A DNA stretch of 64,000 nt from assembly GCA_963169915.1 (NCBI GenBank), contig CAUJEM010000125.1:26627-90626 (forward strand). Reading direction: 5' to 3'. Positions within the stretch are counted from its first letter, which is position 1; every line of letters begins with the position of its first letter. Of this stretch, positions 51,143-59,601 are shown piece after piece. The DNA comes from Myxococcota bacterium (GTDB lineage Bacteria > Myxococcota_A > Polyangia > Polyangiales > Polyangiaceae). A program made the position numbers and the translations under genes. Under the pieces are notes generated by a model. It searched no databases, had not been told where the DNA came from, and saw only the letters and a program-made list of their open reading frames with translations.

Positions 51143-51580
51143 TCAGCCGCCCCGCAGCCGCTCCACGGCCGCGGCCACGTCCTTGCCGCCCACCTCGAGC
51201 CCAGCCGCCTTCAGGTGCTTGACCGCGATGCCCGTCGCTTGCCCAGCGCTGCCCGCCGCGCGGAGTGCCTCCGAGACCGGCTCGAGCGCCTGGAGGATCT
51301 CCTCGACGCCCAGCGCGCGCGGCAAGAAGGTCATGAGCACCGCCACCTCACGCAGCAAGGTGCTGCGCTGCTCGGCGTCCGTGGTGGAGGCGAGCGTCTC
51401 CTCGTTGGCTTTGACGAGCTTCTTGAGGAGGGCCAGCGTCTCTTCATCGCTGCCGGTGCGCCCGGGGCGAGCCTGATCGGTCGTGATCTCCCCGACGGCC
51501 ACCTTCAAGATCTCTTTGGCGACGGTGTCACCGCTCTTCATGGCCTGAAACATCTGCGCCTTGATCTTCTCGAGCAACAT
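51143..51580 (-). CDS. YqeY/GatB-C-terminal-domain protein
   Basis: 145 aa. The YqeY family shares the tail domain of the GatB amidotransferase subunit. Features: MLLEKIKAQMFQAMKSGD, EILKVAVGEIT, and the helical C-terminus ATGIAVKHLKAAGLEVGGKDV. ATG 51580 is the domain start. Function may relate to tRNA binding or translation quality; in many genomes it sits near rpsU or dnaG, but not here. Confidence 0.88.
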   Translation of the reverse strand: MLLEKIKAQMFQAMKSGDTVAKEILKVAVGEITTDQARPGRTGSDEETLALLKKLVKANEETLASTTDAEQRSTLLREVAVLMTFLPRALGVEEILQALEPVSEALRAAGSAGQATGIAVKHLKAAGLEVGGKDVAAAVERLRGG

Positions 51581-51636
51581 GCCGCACACCCTCTCGCTCG
51601 CGGGCGGCGCGGTCAAGGCTCGGCGCGAGGGCGCGC

Positions 51637-52908
51637 TCAAGCGGCGTCGCAGACGCGGGCGGCCAGCCGGGCCCAGCGCGGCAAACCCGCGGGGCGCGCC
51701 GGGTACGCCCGGTAGAGCGCCAGGGTCGCGGTGAGCCGCGCGAGCACCGGCGCCAGCCGTGCGCCGAGCCGCGGCGCGCGCAGCACGCCACCGCTCCGCT
51801 CGAGCAGCCCCAGCCGCCCGGGCGAGGGCAGCGTGACGCACAGGCCCGAGCGCACCAGCTCCTCCCCGAACAAGCCGGACGTGATGAGCTCCGCGAGCTC
51901 CTCCGGGTGGAGCGAGGCGCTGAAGCGCCGGAAGGCCTCGAAGCCCGCGAGCAGCCCGCCCTCCTGCCGCATCCACGCCACCGACCACTCCCACGGGGAC
52001 CGGCCCTGCGTCAGCGCGTCCGCCAGGCGTCGCGCCGCCACGAGCCCCACGCCGACCCCAGAGCCGTGGACGGTGAAGAGCTGCGCTGCCGCGTCCCCCA
52101 CGGCCGCGATGTCCTGCGTGGCCAAGCGGTCGTAGGGGCGCCGCAGCGGGATGGCGCGCGCCCCCCCGAACAGCGCGTCGCCGACCCACGGGTGCTCCTC
52201 GACGAAGCGGTCGAGCAGCGCTCCGCCGCTCGGGTGGCCGAGCCCCGGGAGGCTCCCCGTGAGGATGGAGAGCTCCTCGCCCTCCAGGCGCACGTTGACG
52301 ATGGAGTAGCCGCCCGCCACGCCCGTGAAGCACAGCGTCTCTCCCGGCTCGACCCCGTGGCTCGCGAAGAAGGCGCGCGCCGCGGGCAGATCTCTCACGC
52401 GGCGCACCTGCTGCGCGGCCGCGCAGAGCGCCTCCCGCGGCGGACGGGGCTGGCCGAGCAGGTTGGCGCCGGAGAGCCCGCTGGCGTCCACGAAGCAGCC
52501 CGCGGTCAGCGTCCCCGACGAGGTGGAGAGCGTGCCGCGCTCGAGCGGGCCCACGCTCACCCCCTCCCGCAGCTCCGCGCCGTGCTCCCGGGCGCGCTGC
52601 TGCAAGCGGGCCACGAGCCGCCGCATGTCCACGTCGAGCACGTCGTGGCCCGCGGCGCTCAGGCGTGGGCCGTCCCACCCCGCCACCAGGTGAAAGCGCG
52701 CCTTGCCCCCGCGCAGCTCCGGCCCGGTGGGCAGCTCCAGCCCCGCCTCACGGAAGAAGCGCTCTTGGACGCCGTTGACCCAGCGAGCCCCGCCCTCGCC
52801 CAGCGGCCCCCGCTCGAGCACCACCACCTTCGCGCCCCGCTCCGCCAGGAACGCCGCCGCCGCCGCGCCCGCGCTCCCCCCGCCCACGACGACCACGTCC
52901 GTCAACAT
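51637..52908 (-). CDS. FAD-dependent oxidoreductase (geranylgeranyl-reductase/halogenase-like)
   Basis: 423 aa. Rossmann dinucleotide fold at the N-terminus (VVVVGGGSAGAAAAAFLAERGAKVVVLERG), then a second FAD site late in the fold (AAVGDAAAQLFTVHGSGVGVGL). This is the group containing geranylgeranyl reductases and flavin halogenases. No K-x-x-W-x-I halogenase motif is visible, so halogenation is not supported. Substrate unknown. Followed by yqeY on the same strand. Confidence 0.82.
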   Translation of the reverse strand: MLTDVVVVGGGSAGAAAAAFLAERGAKVVVLERGPLGEGGARWVNGVQERFFREAGLELPTGPELRGGKARFHLVAGWDGPRLSAAGHDVLDVDMRRLVARLQQRAREHGAELREGVSVGPLERGTLSTSSGTLTAGCFVDASGLSGANLLGQPRPPREALCAAAQQVRRVRDLPAARAFFASHGVEPGETLCFTGVAGGYSIVNVRLEGEELSILTGSLPGLGHPSGGALLDRFVEEHPWVGDALFGGARAIPLRRPYDRLATQDIAAVGDAAAQLFTVHGSGVGVGLVAARRLADALTQGRSPWEWSVAWMRQEGGLLAGFEAFRRFSASLHPEELAELITSGLFGEELVRSGLCVTLPSPGRLGLLERSGGVLRAPRLGARLAPVLARLTATLALYRAYPARPAGLPRWARLAARVCDAA

Positions 52909-52981
52909 CCCGGCGACGCTAGCATGGCCGCCCCCAGCGCTTTAACGTCCCTGGCAGCTCCGGCATGATCCCCACGCCAGC

Positions 52982-53605
52982 ATGCAAGGCTTCTTCGCCC
53001 TCCCCTCACCCGCCGTCGCCGCCCAGGAGACGGCGGCCCCGCGCATGAGCGTGGAGGCCGAGCTGTGCGCCCGCGCCCTCGGCGGCGACGGGCACGCCTT
53101 CCGAGCGCTGGTGGAGCCGCACCTCGGGATGCTCTACCGCGTCGCGGCGCGGGCGGCGCGTGGTGACGGCGCGCTCGCGGAGGACGCGGTGCAAGAGACG
53201 CTGACGCTCGCCTTTCAGCAGCTCGGCCGCTACACGCCGGACACCAGCTTCAAGAGCTTCCTCGCCGCCATCGCCGTGCGGCGCGCCCTCACGCTCCGGC
53301 GCGCGGAGGGGCGCCGCGTGCAGCGCGAGGAGCAGGCGGAGCCCCCCGCGGGGACGGAGAGCCCGGAGGCGCTGAGCGCGGCGCGCGCCACCGCCGAGCG
53401 CGTGACGGAGGCGCTGGCGCAGCTCCCGAAGAAGCGCCGGGAGGCCGCGCTGCTGCGCCTGGACGCTGGGCTCGGCTACGCCGAGATCGCTCGGCTCATC
53501 GGCAGCACGGAGGGCTCGGCGCGCGTGCTCGTGCACCTGGCGCTCACCGAGCTGCGCGCCAAGCTCGCGGACTTACTGCCCGCCACCCCCGGAGGCTCTC
53601 CATGA
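52982..53605 (+). CDS. ECF-type RNA polymerase sigma factor
   Basis: 207 aa. Region 2 (MLYRVAARA, AEDAVQETLTLAFQQL) and region 4 (LPKKRREAALLRLDAGLGYAEIARLIG, helix-turn-helix) are present. ATG 53045 is an alternative start that removes 21 non-conserved residues. It overlaps the anti-sigma-like gene by 4 bp (ATGA). With the Spy-like gene it forms a compact envelope-stress-type unit. Confidence 0.92.
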   Translation: MQGFFALPSPAVAAQETAAPRMSVEAELCARALGGDGHAFRALVEPHLGMLYRVAARAARGDGALAEDAVQETLTLAFQQLGRYTPDTSFKSFLAAIAVRRALTLRRAEGRRVQREEQAEPPAGTESPEALSAARATAERVTEALAQLPKKRREAALLRLDAGLGYAEIARLIGSTEGSARVLVHLALTELRAKLADLLPATPGGSP

Positions 53606-54069
53606 CCCGCCCCAACGACCCCGAGCACGACCTCCTCACGCTGTTCGACACCACGGCCGAGCAGCCCTCCACCCACCAGCTCACGCGGATGGCGGCGCGC
53701 GCCACGGACGTCCCCCAGCGGCGGCCACGCTGGGCGCAGCGCTGGCTGCTGTGGCTGGCGCCGGCGCTGGCGGCGGCGGGCGCGCTCGGCTTGGCCGTGG
53801 CGCTGAGCCGTCCCAGCACCCAGACGGAGTCCGCCGCGGTGCTCGGCCAGGAGCGCCCCGCCACGGCCGCGGCGCCCACGCGCCTCGCCGTCCAGACGCC
53901 GACGGCCAGCGCCGCCGGAGCGCCGAGCGAGGAGCCCGAGGAGCCGCTGGATCCCTCGCTCACGGCGCTGCTCGACGACGAGCGGAGCGGACACGACGCC
54001 CTCTTCGGGCCCGTGGCCGAGGACGACGAGGCTTGGTACGCCGCCACCGCGGCCTTCCTGGGAGAGTGA
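53602..54069 (+). CDS. Putative anti-sigma factor, single membrane helix
   Basis: 155 aa. A short N-terminal cytoplasmic part (about 1-45, DPEHDLLTLFDTTAEQPSTHQL), one membrane helix (about 48-68), and an extracytoplasmic acidic tail (EEPEEPLDPS, DDERSGHD, EDDEAWYA). No classical zinc-anti-sigma HxxxCxxC motif is visible. Called an anti-sigma from its overlap with the sigma gene and its topology only. Confidence 0.6.
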   Translation: MTRPNDPEHDLLTLFDTTAEQPSTHQLTRMAARATDVPQRRPRWAQRWLLWLAPALAAAGALGLAVALSRPSTQTESAAVLGQERPATAAAPTRLAVQTPTASAAGAPSEEPEEPLDPSLTALLDDERSGHDALFGPVAEDDEAWYAATAAFLGE

Positions 54070-54077
54070 GGGACATC

Positions 54078-54596
54078 ATGAGTCGAGGCACCAGGCGCTG
54101 GTCGAGCTGGCTCTCTGCAGCCGGGTGGGGGCTGGGGCTCGCCCTCAGCGCCGCGAGCGCGGCCGCCGCGGCGCCGCCCCCGCCCCCGCACCACGGCGCC
54201 GCCGAGGGGCGCGAGCCGCCGCGGGAGCGAGCCAAGAAGGTGCGACAGCGCCTCCTGCGCGAGCGCGTGGGGCTGACCGAGGCGCAGGCCACCGCCGTGG
54301 AGAAGGTGCTGGAGAAGTACGCGGCGCTGCGCCACGCCGAGCAAGCCAAGCGCGCTCAGGCCATGGGCGCGCTGGACGAGCTGCTAGCGCAGGACTCGAG
54401 CGACGAGGCCGCCTACCGCAGCGCGCTGACCGCGCTGCGCGCCGCGCGCGCCGCGCTCCAGGGCTTGCAGCGCGCCGAAGAGGCGGAGCTTGCCAAGCTG
54501 ATGAGCGCCAAGCAGCAAGCGAAGTTCGAGCAGGCCGTGCGGCAGCTCCAGCGCGCCGTGGAGGGTCGTCGCCGGGGCCGGCGCCACCACGACTGA
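54078..54596 (+). CDS. Periplasmic Spy/CpxP- or metal-sensor-like helical protein
   Basis: 172 aa. Signal peptide to AAA near residue 33, a His/Pro patch (PPPHHG), and two long helices rich in Arg, Glu and Leu (VGLTEAQATAVEKVLEKY, YRSALTALRAARAALQG, AKQQAKFEQAVRQLQRA). This resembles the LTXXQ/Spy and ZraP/CnrX folds. The C-terminus is RRGRRHHD. It follows the sigma/anti-sigma pair 8 bp downstream, so it may be the stress chaperone or the signal sensor of that unit, with metals a possible cue. Confidence 0.7.
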   Translation: MSRGTRRWSSWLSAAGWGLGLALSAASAAAAAPPPPPHHGAAEGREPPRERAKKVRQRLLRERVGLTEAQATAVEKVLEKYAALRHAEQAKRAQAMGALDELLAQDSSDEAAYRSALTALRAARAALQGLQRAEEAELAKLMSAKQQAKFEQAVRQLQRAVEGRRRGRRHHD

Positions 54597-54611
54597 GGCC
54601 GCGCCCAGCGC

Positions 54612-56273
54612 TCAGGGCTGGACGTGATCTCGGTAGCTGTAGAAGACCGCGCGCAGCCCGAACAGCACGGCAGACGCCGCCATCAGCGCGGCGAACACCC
54701 AGAAGAACTGCGCCAGCGGCAGCTTGATGAGGGCCACGAGGGTGACCAGCACGTTGCCGAGCGACACGCCGAGCTGCCAAAAGCCCATGATGGTGCTCTT
54801 CATGCGGGGGGGCGCCTGGGTGTACGCGAACTCCAGCCCGGTGACGGACACCAGCACCTCCGCCAGGGTGATGAGCAGATAGGGGAGCGCCTGCCACGCC
54901 ACGCTCACGCTGCCGAGGCCGCGCGCGTCGATGGCGCCCTGGATGAGCGCCACGGCCACGAACGAGAGCGCCGCCAGCGCCATGCCCACCGTCATGCGCC
55001 GCAGCGGCGTGGGGCGGAGCTTCAGCCTCTCCCACAGCGGGTAGAGCACCTTGCTCACGAAGGGGATGAGCAGCATCACCATGGCCGGGTTCTGCGCCGC
55101 GATCTGGCTGGGCTGCAGCTCTACCCCGAGCACCGTCAGATCCATCTGCTTGGCCTGGAGGACCCACGACGAGCCGTGCTGATCGAACAGCGCCCAGAAC
55201 GGCGCGACGAACACGAACACCGTGACGATGCCGAGCACGGCCGGCGGCCCCTCCGCGGCCTCCACGCCGAAGCGCCGGACGGCCGGGCCGAACAGCCAGT
55301 GGCGGGCGAGCGCGTCCCGCCGCGCCTGCACCTCCGGGCTGGGCGCCGGGGGTGGGGCCGGGGGCTCCGGCAGCGGCCAGGCGCGGCCGAGGCGGTGCGC
55401 GATGGACCACACCAGCACCGCGAGGAAGCCGTCGTCCGGCGAGCGTCGCTGCCGCAGGAAGAACAGCGAGAAGCCCACCACTAGGAACGCCAGGCTGAGC
55501 AGCAGCTTCAGCCCCCAGCCGAGCGAGCCCGTGAAGAACAGGTGCCCCACGCTGCCGAAGAGGGCAATGGCGCTGAGCGTGTCGAGCAGCCCGAGCGCGC
55601 GCCCAGGGCGCGGCGGCACGTGGACGAAGACCCTGCGCCCGCTCCAGAACACCAGCGTGGCCAGCCCCATCAGGAGGCCCGGGATGCCGAAGGCCCAGGC
55701 GACGCCGTAGCGCTTCCACACCCACGGGATGAGCAGCGTGGAGAAGAAGCTGCCAAAGTTGATGATGAAATAGAAGGCCTGGTAGATGGTGCGGACGCGA
55801 AACCAGTTGTTCTTCCCGAACTGATCGCCCACGTGCGCGGAGACGCAGGGCTTGATGCCGCCCGAGCCCACCGCGATGAGCCCGAGCCCCACCCACAGCC
55901 CCAGCACGGAGCCCTCGTACAGCGCGAGCACGGCGTGGCCCGCGCAGTACACGAGCGAGAGCGTCAAGATGGTGAGGTACTTGCCGAGCAGCCGGTCGGC
56001 GATGATGGCGCCGATCATCGGCACCGCGTACACCGCCGCCGCGAACAGGTGATAGTGCGCCGTGGCGTAGGCCTGCGGCGCCTCGCGGAAGACGGGGTGC
56101 CAGCGGTAGAGCACGTCCGCCATGTACAGCGTGAGGATGCTGCGCATGCCGTAGTAGCTGAAGCGCTCGCAGCCCTCGTTGCCGATGATGTAGCGGATGC
56201 CGGGCGGCCAGCCCGTGGTCTGGTGGTCCGGGGTGGTGCGGGGCTGAGCGCACGCGCTGGCGCACGCGCTCAC
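54612..56273 (-). CDS. POT-family proton-coupled oligopeptide transporter
   Basis: 553 aa with about 14 predicted membrane helices. The POT signature GNEGCERFSYYGMRS (ExxERFxYYG) is near residue 30, and a central hydrophilic region of about 60 residues (PEPPAPPPAPSPE) splits the halves. GTG 56273 is the start consistent with family length and has GAGGG upstream; the longer open frame overlaps the convergent-strand methyltransferase region. Imports di- and tripeptides. Confidence 0.9.
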   Translation of the reverse strand: MSACASACAQPRTTPDHQTTGWPPGIRYIIGNEGCERFSYYGMRSILTLYMADVLYRWHPVFREAPQAYATAHYHLFAAAVYAVPMIGAIIADRLLGKYLTILTLSLVYCAGHAVLALYEGSVLGLWVGLGLIAVGSGGIKPCVSAHVGDQFGKNNWFRVRTIYQAFYFIINFGSFFSTLLIPWVWKRYGVAWAFGIPGLLMGLATLVFWSGRRVFVHVPPRPGRALGLLDTLSAIALFGSVGHLFFTGSLGWGLKLLLSLAFLVVGFSLFFLRQRRSPDDGFLAVLVWSIAHRLGRAWPLPEPPAPPPAPSPEVQARRDALARHWLFGPAVRRFGVEAAEGPPAVLGIVTVFVFVAPFWALFDQHGSSWVLQAKQMDLTVLGVELQPSQIAAQNPAMVMLLIPFVSKVLYPLWERLKLRPTPLRRMTVGMALAALSFVAVALIQGAIDARGLGSVSVAWQALPYLLITLAEVLVSVTGLEFAYTQAPPRMKSTIMGFWQLGVSLGNVLVTLVALIKLPLAQFFWVFAALMAASAVLFGLRAVFYSYRDHVQP

Positions 56274-56328
56274 GTCGAGCGACCCTCGGAGCGGCGGGCG
56301 GCGGGGCAGGCGGACATGGGCCGCGGTC

Positions 56329-57621
56329 TTAGCATGGCCCGACGGCGGCTCGACGCCCCAGCCAACACAGCACCTCCACGTGGTGCGTGTGCGGGAAGAA
56401 GTCGAAGGCGGTGACCTGCTCGAGCGTGTAGGCCGCCGCGAGCCCCTCGAGATCACGCGCGAGCGTCACGGGGTTGCATGACACCATCGCGAGGCTGGGC
56501 GCGCCCAGCGCCAGCAGCCCCCGCAGTAAGGGTCTTGCGCCGGTGCGCGGCGGATCCACGATGATCAAATCGAAGCGCTGCCTTGCCTGGGCCAGCCGCG
56601 CGACGCGCCGCGCGGCGTCCCCTGCTAGCCACTGCACGCCGCTGAGCCCCTGCTCGCGCTGCGCGCGACGCGCCGCCTGCAGCGCCGCGCCCTCCTCCTC
56701 CACGCCCACCCCGGTGAGGCCCGCGGCGCCGAGCGGGAGGCTGAAGTTGCCGGCGCCCGCGTACACGTCGAGAAAGCTCGCGGCGCCGCGCGCCAAGGCG
56801 CCCTCGACCACCGCGGCCACCAGGCGCTGGTTGAGCTCCCAGTTGACCTGCGTGAAGGCCTCCGGGCTCGCCAGCAAGCTGGCCCCAGGGAGCGGCCAGC
56901 GCTGCAGCTCGGTGGTCGGTAGCGGCTCCTCACCGACCGCGACCGTCCAGCCCGGCTCCGCGCGGAGCGTGGCGAGGAGCTGGCGCACCTTGGCGCTCTG
57001 GCCCAGGTTGGCGTCGCGCGGCCAGAGCCGGGCGCTGAGCCTGGGGCCCGCCGGCGCGTGGCGCAGCTCCGCCTCGCGGAAGTAGCCGAGCGCCGCGCCG
57101 TACTGCCCGCCGAGCGCGCGCAGCCGGCCCATGGCCGCCGAGACCTCCGGCGCCGCCACGAGGCACGCGCCGAGCGGCACCAGGCGGTGGCTCCCACGCG
57201 CCAAGAAGCCCGTGCGCCCCTGCTCGTCGATGTGCAGCCGCACGCGCCCGCGGTAGCCGAGCGCCGAGCTCCCGGTCACCACCTGGAGCGGCCCCGGCGG
57301 GAGGTGGAGCCCCGCGACCCGACCCAGCGCCTCCTCGACGAGCGCCGCCTTGGCGCGGAGCTGCGCCGGGCGGGCGAGCGCCATCCAGTCACAGCCGCCG
57401 CAGCGCTCCACCTCCGGGCAGGGCGGCGCGACGCGCTCGGCCGACGCGCTGAGCCGGCGGTGCTCGAGCACGCGGACGTACTGCGGGTGCTCCTCGAGCC
57501 GGAGCGGCTCGAGCTCCTCCCCAGGGAAGGCGCCCGGCACGAAGGCGCGGCGGCCGTCCTCGTGGCGCGCCAGCCCCTCACCGCCGGGGACCAGCCGCTC
57601 GATCCGCCACCGGCGCGTCAT
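56329..57621 (-). CDS. TrmA/RlmC/RlmD-family RNA uracil-5-methyltransferase
   Basis: 430 aa. N-terminal TRAM-like domain (MTRRWRIERLVPGGEGLARHEDGR), a [4Fe-4S] site in CPEVERCGGCDWMAL, and the SAM core with VDPPRTGARPLL and catalytic Cys in MVSCNPVTLARDL. Methylates U in rRNA or tRNA; which of RlmD or TrmA is not clear from sequence. ATG 57621 matches the N-terminus. It diverges from pdxH across a gap with DnaA-like boxes. Confidence 0.92.
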   Translation of the reverse strand: MTRRWRIERLVPGGEGLARHEDGRRAFVPGAFPGEELEPLRLEEHPQYVRVLEHRRLSASAERVAPPCPEVERCGGCDWMALARPAQLRAKAALVEEALGRVAGLHLPPGPLQVVTGSSALGYRGRVRLHIDEQGRTGFLARGSHRLVPLGACLVAAPEVSAAMGRLRALGGQYGAALGYFREAELRHAPAGPRLSARLWPRDANLGQSAKVRQLLATLRAEPGWTVAVGEEPLPTTELQRWPLPGASLLASPEAFTQVNWELNQRLVAAVVEGALARGAASFLDVYAGAGNFSLPLGAAGLTGVGVEEEGAALQAARRAQREQGLSGVQWLAGDAARRVARLAQARQRFDLIIVDPPRTGARPLLRGLLALGAPSLAMVSCNPVTLARDLEGLAAAYTLEQVTAFDFFPHTHHVEVLCWLGRRAAVGPC

Positions 57622-57675
57622 CCCCCGCACTATGCCTAGACCGCTGGGAATTGCGACCCGTCCCGCCGCCGAGGC

Positions 57676-57705
57676 TGGGGATAAGCTGTGGCAAGCTGTG
57701 GATAA
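57676..57705 (+). promoter_or_regulatory. Two DnaA-box-like sites, 21 bp apart
   Basis: TGTGGATAA at 57697-57705 is a perfect DnaA box (reverse complement TTATCCACA). TGGGGATAA at 57676-57684 differs at one position. Both lie on the same strand, 21 bp (two helical turns) apart, within a repeat of AAGCTGTGG, in the divergent gap between the methyltransferase and pdxH. It could be a DnaA-regulated promoter or titration site; an origin is not implied. Confidence 0.45.
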
Positions 57706-57786
57706 GCTGCGCCTAGCCGGTGCAGGAGCCGTGGTCAGGCCCGGGTGGCGCCGGACGGCTTGCACCCCACCCTCGAGACGAGCAGC

Positions 57787-58413
57787 GTGCGCCCCGTGAC
57801 CGTCGACACCACCGTGAGCTTCCCCTCCCCGACCCCCCACGCCGAGCCGCTCGAGCTGTTCTTGGGCTGGTTTGCCGCCGCCGAGGCGAGCGGCATCGAT
57901 CAACCCGACGCGATGGCGCTCGCCACGAGCACGCTCGACGGGGCGCCCTCGCTCCGGATGGTGCTCTACAAGGGCATCAGCCGCGGGCGAGTGCGGTTCT
58001 TCACCAACTACCGGAGCCGCAAGGGGCGTGAGCTGGAGGCCAACCCACAGGTGGCGCTCTTGTTTCACTGGAGTGAGCTCGAGCGCCAGGTGCGGCTCGA
58101 GGGGCGCGTGGTCCGGCTCGAAGCCGCGGAGTCCGACGAGTACTTCCACTCGCGGCCGCGCGGCAGTCAGCTCGGCGCCAGCGTGTCACCGCAGAGCCAG
58201 GTCATCGCGAGCGAGGCGGAGCTGCTGGCGCGCGTCGAGCGCCTGAGCGCCGAGAGCGCAGGCGCCGTGCTCGCGCGCCCGGAGCACTGGGGCGGCTTCG
58301 CGGTCGAGGCCGCGCGCTGGGAGTTCTGGGCCGGGCGCCCGAGCCGCCTGCACGAGCGGCATCGCTACGAGCGCGCCGGCGCCGGCTGGCGTCACGACCT
58401 GCTCGCCCCCTGA
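57787..58413 (+). CDS. pdxH: Pyridoxamine 5'-phosphate oxidase (PdxH)
   Basis: 208 aa FMN enzyme making pyridoxal 5'-phosphate. Features: DAMALATSTLDG, SLRMVLYKGI, FFTNYRSRKGREL (FMN site), RQVRLEGRV, SRPRGSQLGA and the C-terminal RLHERHRYERAG, matching the PdxH order. GTG 57787 is chosen on length; GTG 57745 is an in-frame alternative. Not clustered with other vitamin B6 genes. Confidence 0.92.
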   Translation: MRPVTVDTTVSFPSPTPHAEPLELFLGWFAAAEASGIDQPDAMALATSTLDGAPSLRMVLYKGISRGRVRFFTNYRSRKGRELEANPQVALLFHWSELERQVRLEGRVVRLEAAESDEYFHSRPRGSQLGASVSPQSQVIASEAELLARVERLSAESAGAVLARPEHWGGFAVEAARWEFWAGRPSRLHERHRYERAGAGWRHDLLAP

Positions 58414-58479
58414 GCCGCGCGCTTTACGTCGGCGCTGGAGCCGTGGCACGATGTGTCGTCCTACGCTTAGGAGGTCAGC

Positions 58480-59520
58480 ATGCGCGGCGCACTCTACTCA
58501 CTCTTGACGGTCTCGGTCCTCTCGCTCGGGCTCGTGGCCTGCGGCAGCTCTTCGGAGGACGACGGTGGTGGGGGTCAGGCGGGCAGCGCCGGCGCGGCGG
58601 GCAGCGCCGGCGCGGCGGGGCAAGCTGGCGCCGCAGGTCAAGGCGGCGCGGGGGGCGGCACGGAGCCGCCCGTGGTGGACTTCGCCTGCCCGGGCGGCAC
58701 CGTGCTCCAGGAGGGCGCCAACACGCTGGAGGTCGGGGGCTTCACCCGCACCTTCTTCGTAGACTTCCCGACGAACACCGCGCGCCCCGCCGGCGTGGTC
58801 TTCTCCTGGCACGGCTACGGCGACACCGCGCCGAACTTCCACGGCGCCCTCAGCCTGGATCCGGACGCCGACCCCGAGCAGCCGGTCATCATCGTCACCC
58901 CCGAAGACACCAAGATGCAGCCCACGGGCAACCCGCAGGGCTTGGGCTGGGACATCCGCGCGGGCAAGCCCGGCGACGACAACCGCGAGTTTCCGCTGTT
59001 CGAGGGCGTGCTGGGCTGCTTGAAGGCGCAGCGCTCCGTGGACACCGCGCGCGTCTACTCGCTGGGCTTCTCCGCGGGCTCCGTGCTCACCGCGCTGCTC
59101 GCCTCGCGCTACCCCCAGCTCATCGCCGCCACGGTGAACGCGTCCGGCGCGTGGATGAACGACCCGGAAGAGACGAAGCTGGTCAAGGTCATCACGGTGG
59201 CCTGGAGCTGGCCGGACCTCGACCCTGCGGACCGCGGCAACGTGCTGCTCACGCACGGCGGGAGCACGGACGTGGTGGGGCTGGGCAGCATCACGGTGTT
59301 CAACCTGGAGGACTCGGCGCAGGCGGCCTTCCCCTTCTTGGCGCGCAACCAGCGCACCGTCATCGACTGCAGCCACCAGGGAGGGCACACCCTCCACCCG
59401 GAGCTCAGCGCCGCCCAGCTCGTGAAGTACCTCACCGCGCACCGCTACGGCGCGCCCTCGCCCTTCGCGGACGGCACGCTCACGGGCTACCCCGCCTCGT
59501 GCAGCGTGCGGCTGCCCTGA
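58480..59520 (+). CDS. Esterase/PHB-depolymerase-like lipoprotein 1
   Basis: 346 aa. Lipobox LVACG, a Gly/Ser/Ala linker (GSAGAAG repeats) of about 35 residues, then an alpha/beta hydrolase of the LpqC/PHB-depolymerase-like type: FSWHGYGD oxyanion motif, GFSAGSVLTA nucleophile elbow near 190, and a His in HQGGHTLHPE. The ribosome-binding site is a perfect AGGAGGT. A paralogue follows 81 bp downstream in the same direction. Confidence 0.88.
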   Translation: MRGALYSLLTVSVLSLGLVACGSSSEDDGGGGQAGSAGAAGSAGAAGQAGAAGQGGAGGGTEPPVVDFACPGGTVLQEGANTLEVGGFTRTFFVDFPTNTARPAGVVFSWHGYGDTAPNFHGALSLDPDADPEQPVIIVTPEDTKMQPTGNPQGLGWDIRAGKPGDDNREFPLFEGVLGCLKAQRSVDTARVYSLGFSAGSVLTALLASRYPQLIAATVNASGAWMNDPEETKLVKVITVAWSWPDLDPADRGNVLLTHGGSTDVVGLGSITVFNLEDSAQAAFPFLARNQRTVIDCSHQGGHTLHPELSAAQLVKYLTAHRYGAPSPFADGTLTGYPASCSVRLP

Positions 59521-59601
59521 GGCGAGGGCAGCTCACCACGACGACCCCCGGGCCGGGCCACGACGTGCCTCGTGGCTCGGCCTCCACCCCCGGAGTATCG
59601 A

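Noticed and set aside
51637..52908. Flavin-dependent halogenase
   Set aside because: The FAD fold is clear, but the KxWxI-type halogenase motif is not visible, so only a general oxidoreductase call is supported.
57622..57744. Replication origin
   Set aside because: Only two DnaA-like boxes, no AT-rich unwinding region and no dnaA, dnaN or gidA genes nearby.
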